From Garcia nutans (lineage: Eukaryota > Streptophyta > Magnoliopsida > Malpighiales > Euphorbiaceae), in assembly GCA_947685225.1 (NCBI GenBank), contig CANTUV010000008.1:45629501-45693500 (forward strand): a stretch of 64,000 nt of DNA, read 5' to 3'. The position numbers and the translations under genes are program-made. A model generated the notes under the pieces. The model did not search any database. It was given only the letters and a program-made list of their open reading frames with translations, and had not been told where the DNA came from. Positions 47,337 to 59,130 of this stretch are shown here, piece by piece (the stretch's first letter is position 1; the number at the start of each line of letters is the position of its first letter).

Positions 47337-50300
47337 AAGTATTGGATTATGTGGAGTTTGGTCAACACCCTCAAGGCTTGCGGAAGAGTGATAGATTATG
47401 TGAGAAAACAGTCCTATTTTGGTGTTTGTTTTTCTTTTTTCTTCTTAAATTTAAAATCTTTCAACAATAAAACATTTATAAAATATGAAATAATAATATT
47501 TTTATTTAAAATTATAAGATAATGATTTTTCTATTGCCTTTGTCAAAGAGCAAGCTATGTTGACTATTGGTGAAATATAGCTATTTTTAGGCAATTTCGG
47601 ACCTGGTCCTGTATTTTGGGGGTCAATTTGGTGTATATATCCCAAAAATTTGAAAAAAAAAATCCATTTTATTTAACTAAGGCTTTTTTTGCATTGGCAG
47701 GAAAGAACAGCTGAGCAAGTGTGGTCTTGACGGGTCTGTATATGCTACTGTAGAAAGGGTGAGTATTTCATGACTTGTTCTTGCATATTGTTTTGTTTTC
47801 ATCACTTGAAGTTGCATATAGATCTAGAAATGAAATTTTTAGTTACATATAGATCTAGAAATGAAATTTAACTGTCTAAAAGGAGGTGCCGTTCACATAA
47901 AGATTTTCTTTTCTCTTTTTCTCTTTCTTGTCCGTGTTTCTTTGCCATCGAACATATATCAAGCTACCATGGATCAAGTGAGTGTTTGGGGTTTGCTTAT
48001 TCTACTTCCTCCTCTAAGAGTCATTCACTAAAAATGTTTGCTGAATTTCTAACCCCACTATGCCAATGACTAAATATTAGGTCTGTTCTAATATTTTTTA
48101 ATGTGGCAGGCAGTTGATGATCGAACAATTGGCCATAATCCCGAGAGGTTAAGCTTATTAAAAGGTGGAATAGTATACAGCAATGCAGTAGTGTAAGTAG
48201 TTTTACGGGATTTGCGGGTTTCTGTTGTTGTGTGATTTGGCATGGTGGGAATGCAATGTTTAGAGAGGGTTTAACACATCCTTAAAAATGTATTTCCTCT
48301 ATAGTTTTGATGATATATAATATTGATGCAAGTAGTCCCATCATAATGCAAACTTTTTTAGGAAAAATTTGTTGCTATAAATTGCTACTATGATAAAACT
48401 TCAACCCTACATCATCAGACTATTCCAATGGTTAGACTGGAAAAATCAATGCTAAGTAAAAAGAGAGAATTTTTAAGGTTGTGATATATGAACTGAATCT
48501 TCAGATTCTTCTGAATTTGAAAAAATCAAATACAGCATTACTTGTATTAATGAATCTAGGTGAAAAACTTGCTTGAAATGTCATTAATTTCTGATTTGGG
48601 TCCCAAGAGTTGAAGTTTGTTTTGACCCAAATATAAAAGTTCTTACACATATCCTTGGTTTTTGAAAATTTTGTGGCTTAGTTTTAGATGTAGAATGGTG
48701 ATTTTGAGTGGTGAAATACCTTTTTACCAGAATTATGAAGAAAATATATGAATTTTGATCTCTCACATTGGTATGTAATTAGCATTAGATGATTACATAA
48801 AATGGTAATTATTTAAAAATATGCATTTATTTGTAGCATAATTATATCCTTCTTTTGCATTTGCCTATGGAATTGTGTAAAATTCTGAAGTGTTTGGATG
48901 AAAAGTTAGGATATCTGGACTGATAACTAAATGTTTGGCGGTATATGACTGTTATTATGAATAGAGATGCCGATTTATTTGGCAGCGTGCTCTTTATGTG
49001 TATGAAACTGAAACCATTAAGAATTATGGATGTGTAACTTATATGTATTGCTGATGATATGCCATGTGAGAAACCAATAAGAATTATGGATGTGTAACTT
49101 ACATGTACTGCTGATAATATGCCAAGTGGGAAACCAGTAAGAATTAGATATGAATGTGTTTCTGTTATACATATTGCTAGGGTGCGACCAGTAAAATACA
49201 GAGATGAACTTGTTTCAGTAATACCCGCACATTAGCCTTTATTTCTGTTTTCTTGTCAAGTAATTGATTCTCCCCTCATTTTTCAGTACAGTCTCTCCAA
49301 CATACCTCAAGGAAACACTCTGCTCTGGATGGTTGGCAAGCACCTTGATAACACATCGTGATAAGTATGTTTAGCAACGCTTCCAACTTGGATATATATT
49401 TAAGATTTACTAGTTGCGTTTTGCGTTTTAAATTTTTTTTTTTTGCTATGCAATAATAGCTTGTATGGAGCAAGTCATGGTATAATGCTTTCATCTTTTG
49501 ACTGTTTCAGCTTGAATAATCCATAATTTGAATACATCTACAGCTGGAGAATGCTTTCATAAGACTAATTCTATGTTATGAAGAAAACTTCCTCCAGAAT
49601 CATAATTAATTTTAATGAAGCCCTAAATGATTTATGTTTGAAGGTTTCTTTTATCTCTTGGTGGATTTTTGATGCATACAACAAGCAGCTCAAGAAAATG
49701 GATTTTTGAATGCTTATGAAACTAGAATTGTGATATTGATTTTGTACAAGGCTTATTAGAGGCATTGTTCATTATTAGATTGTAATAAATGTTTTCTTTT
49801 GCTATGTTATTGGAGTCAATTCAGAGTGGGCAGATGGTTGTCCTTGGAAAAGCTTCAGCTAGCCGAGTTGAAGCAGAATTCAAACATCTAGCGGATTTGG
49901 TAATGAATTTGAGGTTGATGTCTACTAGATTATGTTTCTTCTGACCAATGACTGATGTTAACTCTAGTTGGTCCTTCACATGAGCTTGCTGTGCCTTTAT
50001 TAACTATTGGATTTACACTTGTTTGACACTAGACTGGTGATTCTCATTTTCGTTGACCAAATAGGGCTTGTGTCCTTGATGGTCAGATTTATTAAAATTG
50101 AATCCAGGATTTACATAAAACATAGAGGTGTCCACCTAATCAGTGGATTTACTAACTATTGTATGCCACATTGCTTCCTTCTGCGAAATGTGCATCAGGT
50201 TGTCCGAACCAACATCTTTGACTAAAAGGTTTCAATTTTTTTCTTGGCATAAAGTTGTAAGCCCAGCTGATGTTTTTGCCCTTTTGTGTCCAAGATACCT

Positions 50301-51239
50301 GCTGCGCATCAGATTGTCCTTTGTTACTGTATGGTGTTCCTTTTTTCATGCATTGAAAGTTGTATTTTGGTTTATCATTTCACAGGGAACATCTTGTAAC
50401 TTGGAATAGAAATGTGGACTCTTATTATTACTAATTGTGTTAATCTCTTTGCTAGAACACCCCCCTTTTGACCTTTTTGATATTTCTATTTGGCTGCAAG
50501 ATGTTGCATGCTAACAAGTACTCTTTTTATTTCTTTTTGCTTGCAAGACTGTTGCATGCTAATAAGTATTCACTTTCTATTTTGTAGCATAGCCGTGGCT
50601 CCAGTGTCCGTATCTTATTAATGCATAGGTAAATCAAATGCTTTACTGATTTCAGGGCTTCTTCTAATTTCTTCCCCTTTTTTTTTCCTGTTTTACCATT
50701 TCCCTCTTTTAACTTGTACTGGAGTTCTGTTTCTTTCCAATTGATGAATTTTATTTTTCCGTAAAGCAGCTGAATGAGTTCTTACTTGCAACTGTCTATT
50801 TATTTCTTACCCATGTAAATTAACATATCTCTACTGTCATGAAATCGCATGTGATGGACCTTCAGTTTGTTGCTGACTATTATCATCTTAACAGCGAGGA
50901 GCTCTCCCACATGCTTTATGCTGCAGCAGACATAGTATTAGTTCCATATATGAGCTTTGTGGACTTTCCCAAATGCTTGGAATGTGATATGGTGCGGTAT
51001 GTATGTAAATAACAGTATAGGATGATTGATCTCATCATCTAAAATATGATTTTAGGTCGCAATACTAAAATGTAGTTTTCTCTTATTCTTGCTCATTTGG
51101 TGTTTATACTACTAGGAAATTCTGAACATGAAATGTCTGAATTTTAAAGCTTTGATGATTTTGATTGTATGCAATTGTGTGAGCTAACATTGTTACAGAT
51201 GCATATATCTGGGTTCTTCAATTGGAAAAATTTATAATC

Positions 51240-52080
51240 AGATATTAGTAGCCTATTTTATTTGGGTTCATAAGAAGAATTTATAATTAGGAATAATTTA
51301 TTTCATTTTTCCTAGATTAGGAGACTCTTAAGTCTTAATTATGGTTTTCCTATTCTATGTAATAAGCAAGGCCTACTACTTATGCAACCAAAATAAGACA
51401 AGCTGAATTTTATAAAAAAAAATAAATTAAAAAAAAAAAACCTTGGCAATTTGGAACTCTCTTTTCCAACTAGTTCTAAAGTTTCAAGATCCCTTTTAAC
51501 GAGTTCGAGTAATTCAACAAGATAGGTTGATCAAGGAATTAGAACAAGGAAAAAGCCTCTTTGGATTTTCCAGTCAATCGGCCCATGACATAATCCCTAA
51601 CTTGCCGTCATAACAACTTGGTATTAGAGCTTAACATACTGGGCATTCCTCCAAAAACGACTTACAATCTCTTATATAGGAAGCTCAAGCTTCGAAAGAT
51701 GTTAGGGTTGCAAAAGTGGAGAAGCAGCTAGGCAACCATATGCAGCAGCTCGTGCTCCAAATTCAAGGAACTGTGGCTAGGAACCGCAAGCAACAACAAT
51801 AACCATAATTGAACTGTGCAGTGTATCAACCGCTTGGAATATGTGCATCTCAAGGGGTGGTTCCATGATACAGCAAACTGGACTTTTTGACTTTCGATGA
51901 CTATAGACTCGTTAATTTGACTGTGCAGGTTTGAAAAGTTATTCTCTAATCAACATGAAAGAAGCAGACAAGGTGGTGTTGGCTGCATTCATATGCTTGG
52001 TGATGCACAAATAAAAATATTATGGGAAAAATGATTTTTTATCTTCTGTCTATTATTCCAGAATTTACAGCCTATAATAT
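51240..52080 (+). mobile_element. Gypsy remnant in an intron: LTR end, primer site, gag piece
   Basis: An LTR-like segment ends ccgtcataaca at 51615, followed by tggtattagagc at 51619-51630, a variant tRNA-Met primer site. The downstream DNA retains gag-like fragments, such as frames around 51950-52040 resembling the helix preceding the LxGDAQ motif of gypsy gag, but with many stops. No pol follows, because the copia remnant H begins near 52140. Confidence 0.5.
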
Positions 52081-52139
52081 ACAACAAAGAGACCAGGCTA
52101 TTTAGGAAGTATTAGCTGTACAACAGAAACCCTATTTTA

Positions 52140-54140
52140 TTTTTTTTTTAAAAATTCCTATATCAAAGAATCTCCTAATTTATACAAAACTTCCTATATC
52201 GTAAATTACTCTCTTCTAAATTATTCTCTTTCCAACACTCCCCCACAAGCTGTATTGTAAATGTCTTCCATGCCCCACTTGCTAACAAGATAATGAAACT
52301 GATTTTTGGATGGTCCTTTTGTAAGAATATCAGCAGCTTGTTGATTTGTAGATATGCAAGGAACACATATTAGACCATTATCAATTTTTACTTTATTAAA
52401 TGTCAGTCCACTTCAATATGCTTAGTCCTATCATTAAGTACTAGATTATGAGCAATCGAAATTGCGGCTTTGTTATCACAATATACTTTTATAGGCTATA
52501 AAAATGAGATCTGCGATTCTTCTAGTAATCTCTTAATCCGCATTATTTCACAAATACCATGTGCAACAGACCTAAGTTCGCTTCAGCACTACCCAGAGGC
52601 GGAGATAAAGGGGGTCCCATGGGGCCCTGTTCCCCCCTCAGTTAAAAATAAAAATTTTTAGGTATATTTGAGAATGAATATTATATTGGTTGAGATGGAA
52701 CAGCTTGGCCTTACTATGTGAGAGCACGCAACTTCGATCCACGCTCCCAACATTTTTCATCCTTTTTTTTCCAATCTTTAAAACTGGGCCTTTTAATCAA
52801 GCCCCCATTACAAACAAACAAGAATAACTTAATTGTGACTCTTTCTCTTCTTTCTCACGTTTCTTCTTCGTTAATTCCTTTTTCTTTATTTTTTTTTCAG
52901 ATAACAGTTTCTTCCTTTTTCAATTTCATTCTTTCACCGATTGGCACCAGCAAGGCAGCGGCAACAAGTTAAGAATAGGTACACCACTTACTTTTAATCT
53001 CATATTTATGTTGTTGTAATTTTTTTATCTTGCTAAAATGAATTGAAATTTGAAAAATAATGAATTAAGAAATTGGCTTGAATACTTGAGGACATTATAA
53101 ATTTGAAATGTTTAATTTGATTTTGTAGTATAAAGTTTTTTTTTTTTTGAGAAAAGTAGTATGAAGTTAAATTGAAATTATTATTTTTTTGTAGTTTATA
53201 ATCTGGAATTTTTTTATTTCTTTTATAATTTGATATTTTTAATGTTTAGTATTTAAGTTGAATTGGACCCCCCTTATCTAAAATCCTGGCTACGCCACTG
53301 GCACTACCTCGTGCTACAAGACCTTGCTTTTTGCTTCGCCAACTAGCTAAATATCCACCAACAAAAGTGCAGTGCAGTAACCTGATGTTGACTGCCGGTC
53401 TATAATGCTTTCTGCCCAATCAGCATCGGTGTAAAGTTTGATATGAACATTAGCATTATTTCTAAACATCCTTTGCCAAATGTTCCTTTAAGATATCTCA
53501 ATATTTTATATGCAAAATCAAAGTGTTTTTTGCCTGGAGTATGCATAAATTGACTTGCCACACGCACAACAAATACAATATCAGGACAAGTGTGTGATAA
53601 GTAAATAATTTTACTTACCAAGCACTGAAATTTCTTTCTTTCAATTACATTTTCAGCAGTAGTTGAATTTAGCTTCTAATTAGCCTCTATTGGAGTCTCG
53701 GCTGCTCTAAATCCCAAAAAGCCTGTTTCGTTGAGTAACTCAAGGATATATTTTCTTTGATTTACAAATATACCTTCTCTTGATCTTGCAAATTCCATAC
53801 CTAGAAAGTACTTCAACTCTCTTAGGTCTTTAATTTCAAACTCTTCAGCTAATATTTTATTTAGCATTGATAATTTGTCGAAATCATCACCACTCAAAAT
53901 TATATCTTCTACATGTACAATTAACATTGCAATTTTGCCTTTATTAGAATGCTTATAAAATATAGTATGATCAGCTTGACTTTGGCGATATCCATAGCCT
54001 TTTACTGCTTTCCCAAAACATTCAAACCAAGCTTTGGGGGACTGTTTAAGGCCATATAAAGCCTTCTTGAGCTTGCATGCTTTATTTTGGCTAATTGTAC
54101 TTTCAAAACCTGGAGGAGGGAACATGAAATCTTGGATGTA
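52140..54140 (-). pseudogene. Copia H remnant (RT and RNase H), split by a hAT element
   Basis: Minus-strand Ty1/copia. From 54125 down: RT with CKLKKALYGLKQSPKAWF, VHVEDIILSG (catalytic YVDD-type motif changed) and LKYFLGMEFARSREG; 53621-53400 gives YLSHTCPDI and YKILRYLKGT. After the hAT insertion, RNase H resumes (52585-52250) with the tail motif around ILTKGPSKNQFHYL. A polypurine tract (52238-52247) and LTR start (tgttgg, ending at 52237) follow. Many stops are present. It lies within the large intron 51001-54931 of the starch-synthase-like gene. Confidence 0.85.
52594..53300. mobile_element. Non-autonomous hAT-type DNA transposon (707 bp)
   Basis: The ends are inverted repeats: cagaggcggag at the left and, reversed, cagtggcgtag at the right, both followed by G-rich/C-rich tracts. 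A perfect 8-bp duplication GCACTACC flanks it (52586-52593 and 53301-53308), the hallmark of the hAT superfamily. No transposase frame is present, so it depended on another element. It cleanly interrupts the RNase H coding region of copia H. Confidence 0.92.
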
Positions 54141-54229
54141 AATGCCTTATGTTTGTAAGCGAGCTTATTATATGACAAATACTTTGCCATGTGATGATTG
54201 GTAAAAGAATGAGTTCCTTTCCTAATGGC

Positions 54230-54540
54230 TATAAATCCACCTCTATTGATAAGCTCTCACAAATGTTGCGCGAGCCAAGAATCGCTGGAATTGTCGGTGT
54301 TCCTCAACTGAACCTGTTTGCCTTAAATTAGTAAGCTCCGAGAGGGGATTACCTCCCGTGGGTGGCCCAAAATGAAGCAGACAATAGTCCTTAAAATTCT
54401 CCCATGTCATATTTGACTCATTATTCCTGTTGAAAAAGCGACAATTGCACGTCCCCTAATATGTGATAAGCAGCCATTTGGGCACTACTCCGCCTATCAT
54501 GCTTCCATCTTGGTGGCTGTATTTTTTTACTTGGTTCCCT
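54230..54540 (-). pseudogene. Gypsy gag fragment
   Basis: The minus strand encodes a degenerate gag piece with WENFKDYCLLHFGPPTG and EEHRQFQRFLARA, the part of gypsy gag after the LxGDxQ motif. Neither pol nor an LTR is recognisable beside it. It has the opposite orientation to the gag remnant at 51630-52060, so the two are not halves of one simple insertion. Confidence 0.65.
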
Positions 54541-55063
54541 CTTAACTAATTTTTATTGTATTTTATAAATTCAATGTTAATTACAAACATGAGATATAAT
54601 CATTTATTTTTAGTTGTATTAATTTTTCTAAATAAGAAGAAAAAGAATTCAATTATAGATTTGTTCCAAACATAAAAATCTTAAATTTAATTGAATTCCA
54701 TCTTTTAAGTTTGTTCTTTCAAATTTGAATTTTACATTTCTAACTTATTGTTCCGAATGGTCCGTCAAATATACAATAGTACATGCTTGCTAGAATTTTG
54801 TTACCTGTTAATCTTTGTTAACTTGTTTCTAATATTATGAAGTGGATATACATGAACAGAACATGCATGGTTTGAGTTTTAGGGAATTCCAACACAAGGT
54901 GAAATTTTCATTTGATCTGTAACAATTTCAGGTACCATTGGTTAGAAAGACTTGTGGCCTTGCAGACACAGTCTTTGTCGTGGACGGCCAGTCAAACTAT
55001 GAAATAGCCAATGGGTATTTTGATATCCAATTATGAATATTTATTTCCTTATCTGTTAACCCT

Positions 55064-55129
55064 ATGGGTCTGACCCTTTTCTAGACCCCACGCATAGCAA
55101 GAGCATTTGTGCACCGGGCTGCCCTTTTT
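55064..55129 (+). mobile_element. 5'-truncated Au-type SINE
   Basis: The last ~66 bp of an Au SINE (gggtctgaccctttt, ccacgcatagc, gcaccgggctgccc, T-run) flanked by perfect direct repeats ttatctgttaaccct at 55049-55063 and 55130-55144. The tRNA-like head with A and B boxes is missing, yet the target duplication is intact, so truncation happened during insertion. Lies in the intron 55015-55861. Confidence 0.9.
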
Positions 55130-55144
55130 TTATCTGTTAACCCT

Positions 55145-55861
55145 TGTCTTTTTTTTTTTTTTTTTTGCCATGATGCATTCTCAAGTCCATATTACTCTTC
55201 TTTCTGTTGAGCTGTATCAACTTTTAAACCATGGTCATCATGCATTTGTCTCTGTTTGGATCTCCCCTAATTAATCTGGCCTTCCCTTAAATTTTAGTAG
55301 TAATTATTATTATTTTCATTTAGCATGATGTATATCTGTGGTAGAAATACCTACATCTAGAGAAAAAGAAACTCATATGACATGAAGTCACTATAGCATT
55401 AGCATGTATGGGATAATAATGAGAGTTTATACAAGCCTTAGTTGTATTATTACCATAAGAATAGATTTGATATTTTGATTGAAAAAGGAGAAGGTTGCAG
55501 ATTTTTGTAGCTAATAAATCCTTTTAAGAATCACATGACCATGAAACTCATAGCTCAGTCCAATTCTTCATAATGATGCTACTTTATAGATCCTGCAACT
55601 GGGTTTTTGCACTCTATATTTATCTTAATTATAAAAAGAAGAGAAAGTAGCCACATGGGCTTCCTATTGTTGATCGAAGTAGTTAGTATCAGGTCGATGG
55701 ATTGATGAAGTGTGCATGCATAGATGTGTAAATTGTTTAGCTGTGCTTCAAAATTTGATAAGCAGACATTGCTTGTTATTGTTTCACATTATTAAATTGA
55801 AAGATCTATAACATCCAATTGCTTTTTCATTATATGAAATGTAATAATTTTATTTTATCAG
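55145..55861. other. Intron remainder, no feature recognised
   Basis: AT-rich intron DNA with a T-run (about 55148-55167) and no coding frame or repeat termini. It ends in a normal acceptor (tttatcag) before exon 55862. Confidence 0.5.
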
Positions 55862-55935
55862 GTTTGTCTTTGAAGGAATTGATGAAGGATCCTTAAGTTG
55901 GGCTCTGGACCGTGCATTTACTTATTAAAGAAACA

Positions 55936-56849
55936 GTAAGTTCAGCCTATATTAGTTCTCGCCTTTTGTTAATCATAAGGTTCACTCTTTGTTTTATCAC
56001 CCGACCTTTTACTCTAAGCATAGGCAGAAGATACTTGGTCTGTCATCTACATTTTTTTGGATAACTAAAATAATATTATTTTATTTGACTCGATTGCAAA
56101 ATAATATTTTTATTAATTTAAGTCTAATTTGCTAAAACTGATACAATGCAAAAAAGATTCAGGTGCAAAATGATAAAAATTAAAAGGGAAAATTTGACAA
56201 TGTGTAAAGATTTGAATTTTGAAATATTTTATTCAGTAGACCAGCCAATTGTACCCATTTGCTAAAATTGAAACGAACATCGAATTGTCAGGTGCAAAAC
56301 GATAAAATCAAAAGAATTGGATGAAATTGAAAAAGCATATAGAGGTTGGGATATGTTTGGTCATTTGACCTTTTAATTTCCATCATACAGTTATGTGATT
56401 TATGGATACAGGTAATCATGTTTATAAACTTTAGTTTAGCTGTGATTACATGGCACATATAATGCTTTTACAATACTGTCTTCTACTTCATTTTATTTTA
56501 GTTTATCATAATTATGGATTAAAAATTTAAGAACTTGTTAGATTTATGGACTGGATTGTTACTTAATAATTCATTTAGCAAATTGGATTAGGATGTGCAA
56601 CAATTTGGAAGAAATATGTGGATGAGCCTTGTGCCTGTTAATTAGTGCTAAATGCTTAGGTAGAAGGGCTACGATGAACCCAAGTGATCGTGCTGCTATG
56701 TCAACTTGTCATGGAAATTTTCCTGGCGTGATTAGACAAGCTGAGACATATAGTTGACTTGGAGCAATAATAATCTTGCAATAATAATCTTTAGATTAGA
56801 TAATATACAAAGCTACCTTTTTCTCATTTTAATTTCAATTTTGTTGTAG
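55936..56849. other. Last intron, no feature recognised
   Basis: AT-rich DNA between a consensus donor (aca|gtaagt) and an acceptor (gttgtag) of the starch-synthase-like gene. No TE terminus or frame longer than chance was seen. Confidence 0.5.
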
Positions 56850-56959
56850 AGCCAGATGAGTGGAATAACATTGTAAAGAAGGTTTTTGAAATCGACAATA
56901 GCTGGAACAAAACAGCTGAAAAATATATCGATATTTATAATTCAGTTAGAGTTAGATAA

Positions 56960-58009
56960 TAAGGGTTCCCAGGTGAGATATGCAACATTTTGCAAATTAT
57001 TTTACTTGCTATGTATCATTTGCTTCTGTTTTGGACTTAAACTTCGCCATTGACATGCATATAGTGGGAACAACTGTAATCATTTAGTGAAAACGTTAGG
57101 TAATAGAGAATGTCATCATTTAGTAAATAAATAAAAGAGAAATGTTGGCTCTCCCTGAATCTTTCCCAGTTTTCATGAAATCATGACTATGGAATACCAA
57201 TTTTTTTTCTTCTTTTTTCCTCATTGTGGTCCATAGCTTATATTATGCAATTGGAGGTCAATAGTATGTGAGAATAAGTTTTTTTTTTTCTCACTAGTTT
57301 ATGTTTATTCTCATATACAATTTCCCATGCTTAAACCTTCTTAATTGCTTCCTTCTCAATTTATTTCACTGAATGCTTCTACCATTCCATATAGCCATGT
57401 GACGTTCTATTGTTGAGGTAATCTACACTTGCTAATATCAAAGTTACTATTGTTCTATTGTTGTAAGAACAGGCCCATTTTGTATAACTTGGTAATTGAA
57501 TTTTAATTTGAATGAGCTATTTTTTTAAAATTAGTATGACATAAAGGTCCCTTAAACTTGGTTGGGATTTTGACCATATAAGAGTTGCATCAAACTTTCT
57601 GTTTCACCCATTTTGCTTAGATCCTTATAATTGCAAGAAAATGGGATTTAGATTCTTGTGTTGGAAGTCTGGAATCTCAATATGGGTTTGTATGGATTTT
57701 GAGCTCACTAATATTATGGGTTTATATGAATTTTAAAGGGAAGATTACATAAGTAATCTAAAAACATAAACTTTTTCAAATATACTACTGGCATAAAAAA
57801 AAATTCAGTTTTACATAAAAAGCTTAAAAATTTTCAATAATACCACGCATCTTCATTCCGTAAAACTTCCATTGTTTTTATAAATTGTATATATGTTGTG
57901 TATAATATTTAGAAGTACATGTATGACATCTAAACCCCAATAATATTCCTAAAATATCCAAAACATATCAACTAGATTCTTAAAATATCAGCAAAAACAA
58001 ATATATTTA
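56960..58009. other. Region downstream of the starch-synthase-like gene; no gene seen
   Basis: 3' untranslated and intergenic DNA, AT-rich, with several T-runs (57196-57227, 57280-57291). No clear polyadenylation signal can be singled out. No coding sequence. Confidence 0.5.
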
Positions 58010-59130
58010 TATAGAGGATATGTAATGTATATATTGATGATATATTGAGTTAAATATGAAAACATAAGTATTGCATTAATATTCTGATTAATTATAGAAT
58101 ACTTGAGTTGTATATGTTGTAGGTATGTTATTCAAATTCTAAATATATAGTTTATGCATAGGATATGTAATGTATATGTTGCTAATATGTTGAGTTAAAT
58201 ATGAAAACATAAATACTAACTTAATATTCTCATTAATTATAGAATACTTGAGTTGTATATACCGTAGATATGTCGTTCAAATCTAAATTTCTTGCGTCAT
58301 TATATGCAATAATATTGAAAAAAGACTAAATATGTTATTTATGTAAAAGATATGTAATGTCTATATTGTTGATTTATTGAATTAAATATGAAATCATAAG
58401 TACTGCTTTAAGATTTTTATTAATTATAAAGTACTTGAGTATTATATGTTGTGGATATGTTGTTTAAAACCTAAATTTATGGTGGCATTATATGCAACAA
58501 TATTAAAAAAAAAGAATAAATATGTTTATATAGAAGAAATGTAATATATATGTTGCCGATATGTTGAGTTAAATATTAAAATATAATTACTTTTTTATTA
58601 TTCTTTTAATTATATCATACTTGGATATATATGTCGTGAATATGTTGTTCAAAACCTAAATTCATGGTAATGTTATATGCAACAGTATTGAAAAATAAAT
58701 AAATATGTTGTTTATGTAGAGGATATGCAATATATATGTTGCTAATATGTTAAGTTAAATATAAAAATATAAGAACTTCCTTAATATTCTCATTAATCAT
58801 ATCCTACCTAAGTTGTATATGTTGTAGATATGTTGTTCAAAATTTAAATTCTTAGTTATATTATATGCAAATATATATATATATATATATATAAAAAGAA
58901 TAAATATGTTGCTTATGCAAAAGATGTGCAATGTATATATTGTTGATATGTTGAGTTAAATATAAAACTACAAGTACTGCCTTTATATTCTCATTAATTA
59001 TATAATACTTGAGTTGTATATGTCATGGATATGTTATTTAAAACTTAAATTCTTTGTGGCATTATATGCAACAATATTGAAAAAAGAATAAATTTGTTGT
59101 TTATGCTTATGATATACAATATATATATAT
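58010..59130. repeat. AT-rich tandem array, period about 187 bp
   Basis: About six units contain the recurring motifs ggatatgtaatgtatatgttg, gttgagttaaatat, aatacttgagttgtatatgttg and attatatgcaacaatattg. Landmark starts near 58018, 58159, 58346, 58540, 58722, 58923 and 59109 give spacings of 141, 187, 194, 182, 201 and 186 bp; the first unit lacks about 45 bp. Two (TA)n runs (58868-58892 and 59119-59141) lie inside or at its end. Not coding. Confidence 0.8.

Larger units (their letters stand above)
47701..56959 (+). pseudogene. Starch-synthase-like gene, C-terminal half (nine exons, premature stop)
   Basis: Exons with AG/GT borders and consistent phase: 47701-47758, 48110-48192, 49287-49364, 49827-49899, 50588-50628, 50895-51000, 54932-55014, 55862-55935, 56850-56959. 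Translation matches plant starch synthases of the SS4/SS5 kind: CGLDGSVYATVER, GGIVYSNAVVTVSPTYLKET, GQMVVLGKAS, ELSHMLYAAADIVLVPY, LVRKTCGLADTVF, NGFVFEGIDEGSLSWALDRAF, VKKVFEIDNSW. Such enzymes use ADP-glucose in plastids. Here the usual acidic-Pro-Cys-Gly loop after YAAADIVLVPY is replaced, and the KTGGL-like motif has Cys (54953-54955). The segment between VSPTYLKET...THRD and GQMVVLG that normally holds the start of the second lobe is absent. TAA at 55926-55928 truncates the frame 33 codons plus an exon early. The N-terminal lobe is not found downstream of 46612. It is either a decayed paralogue or a non-catalytic SS5-like protein; a pseudogene is more likely. Introns 47759-50587 hold AT-rich DNA only. 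Confidence 0.72.
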
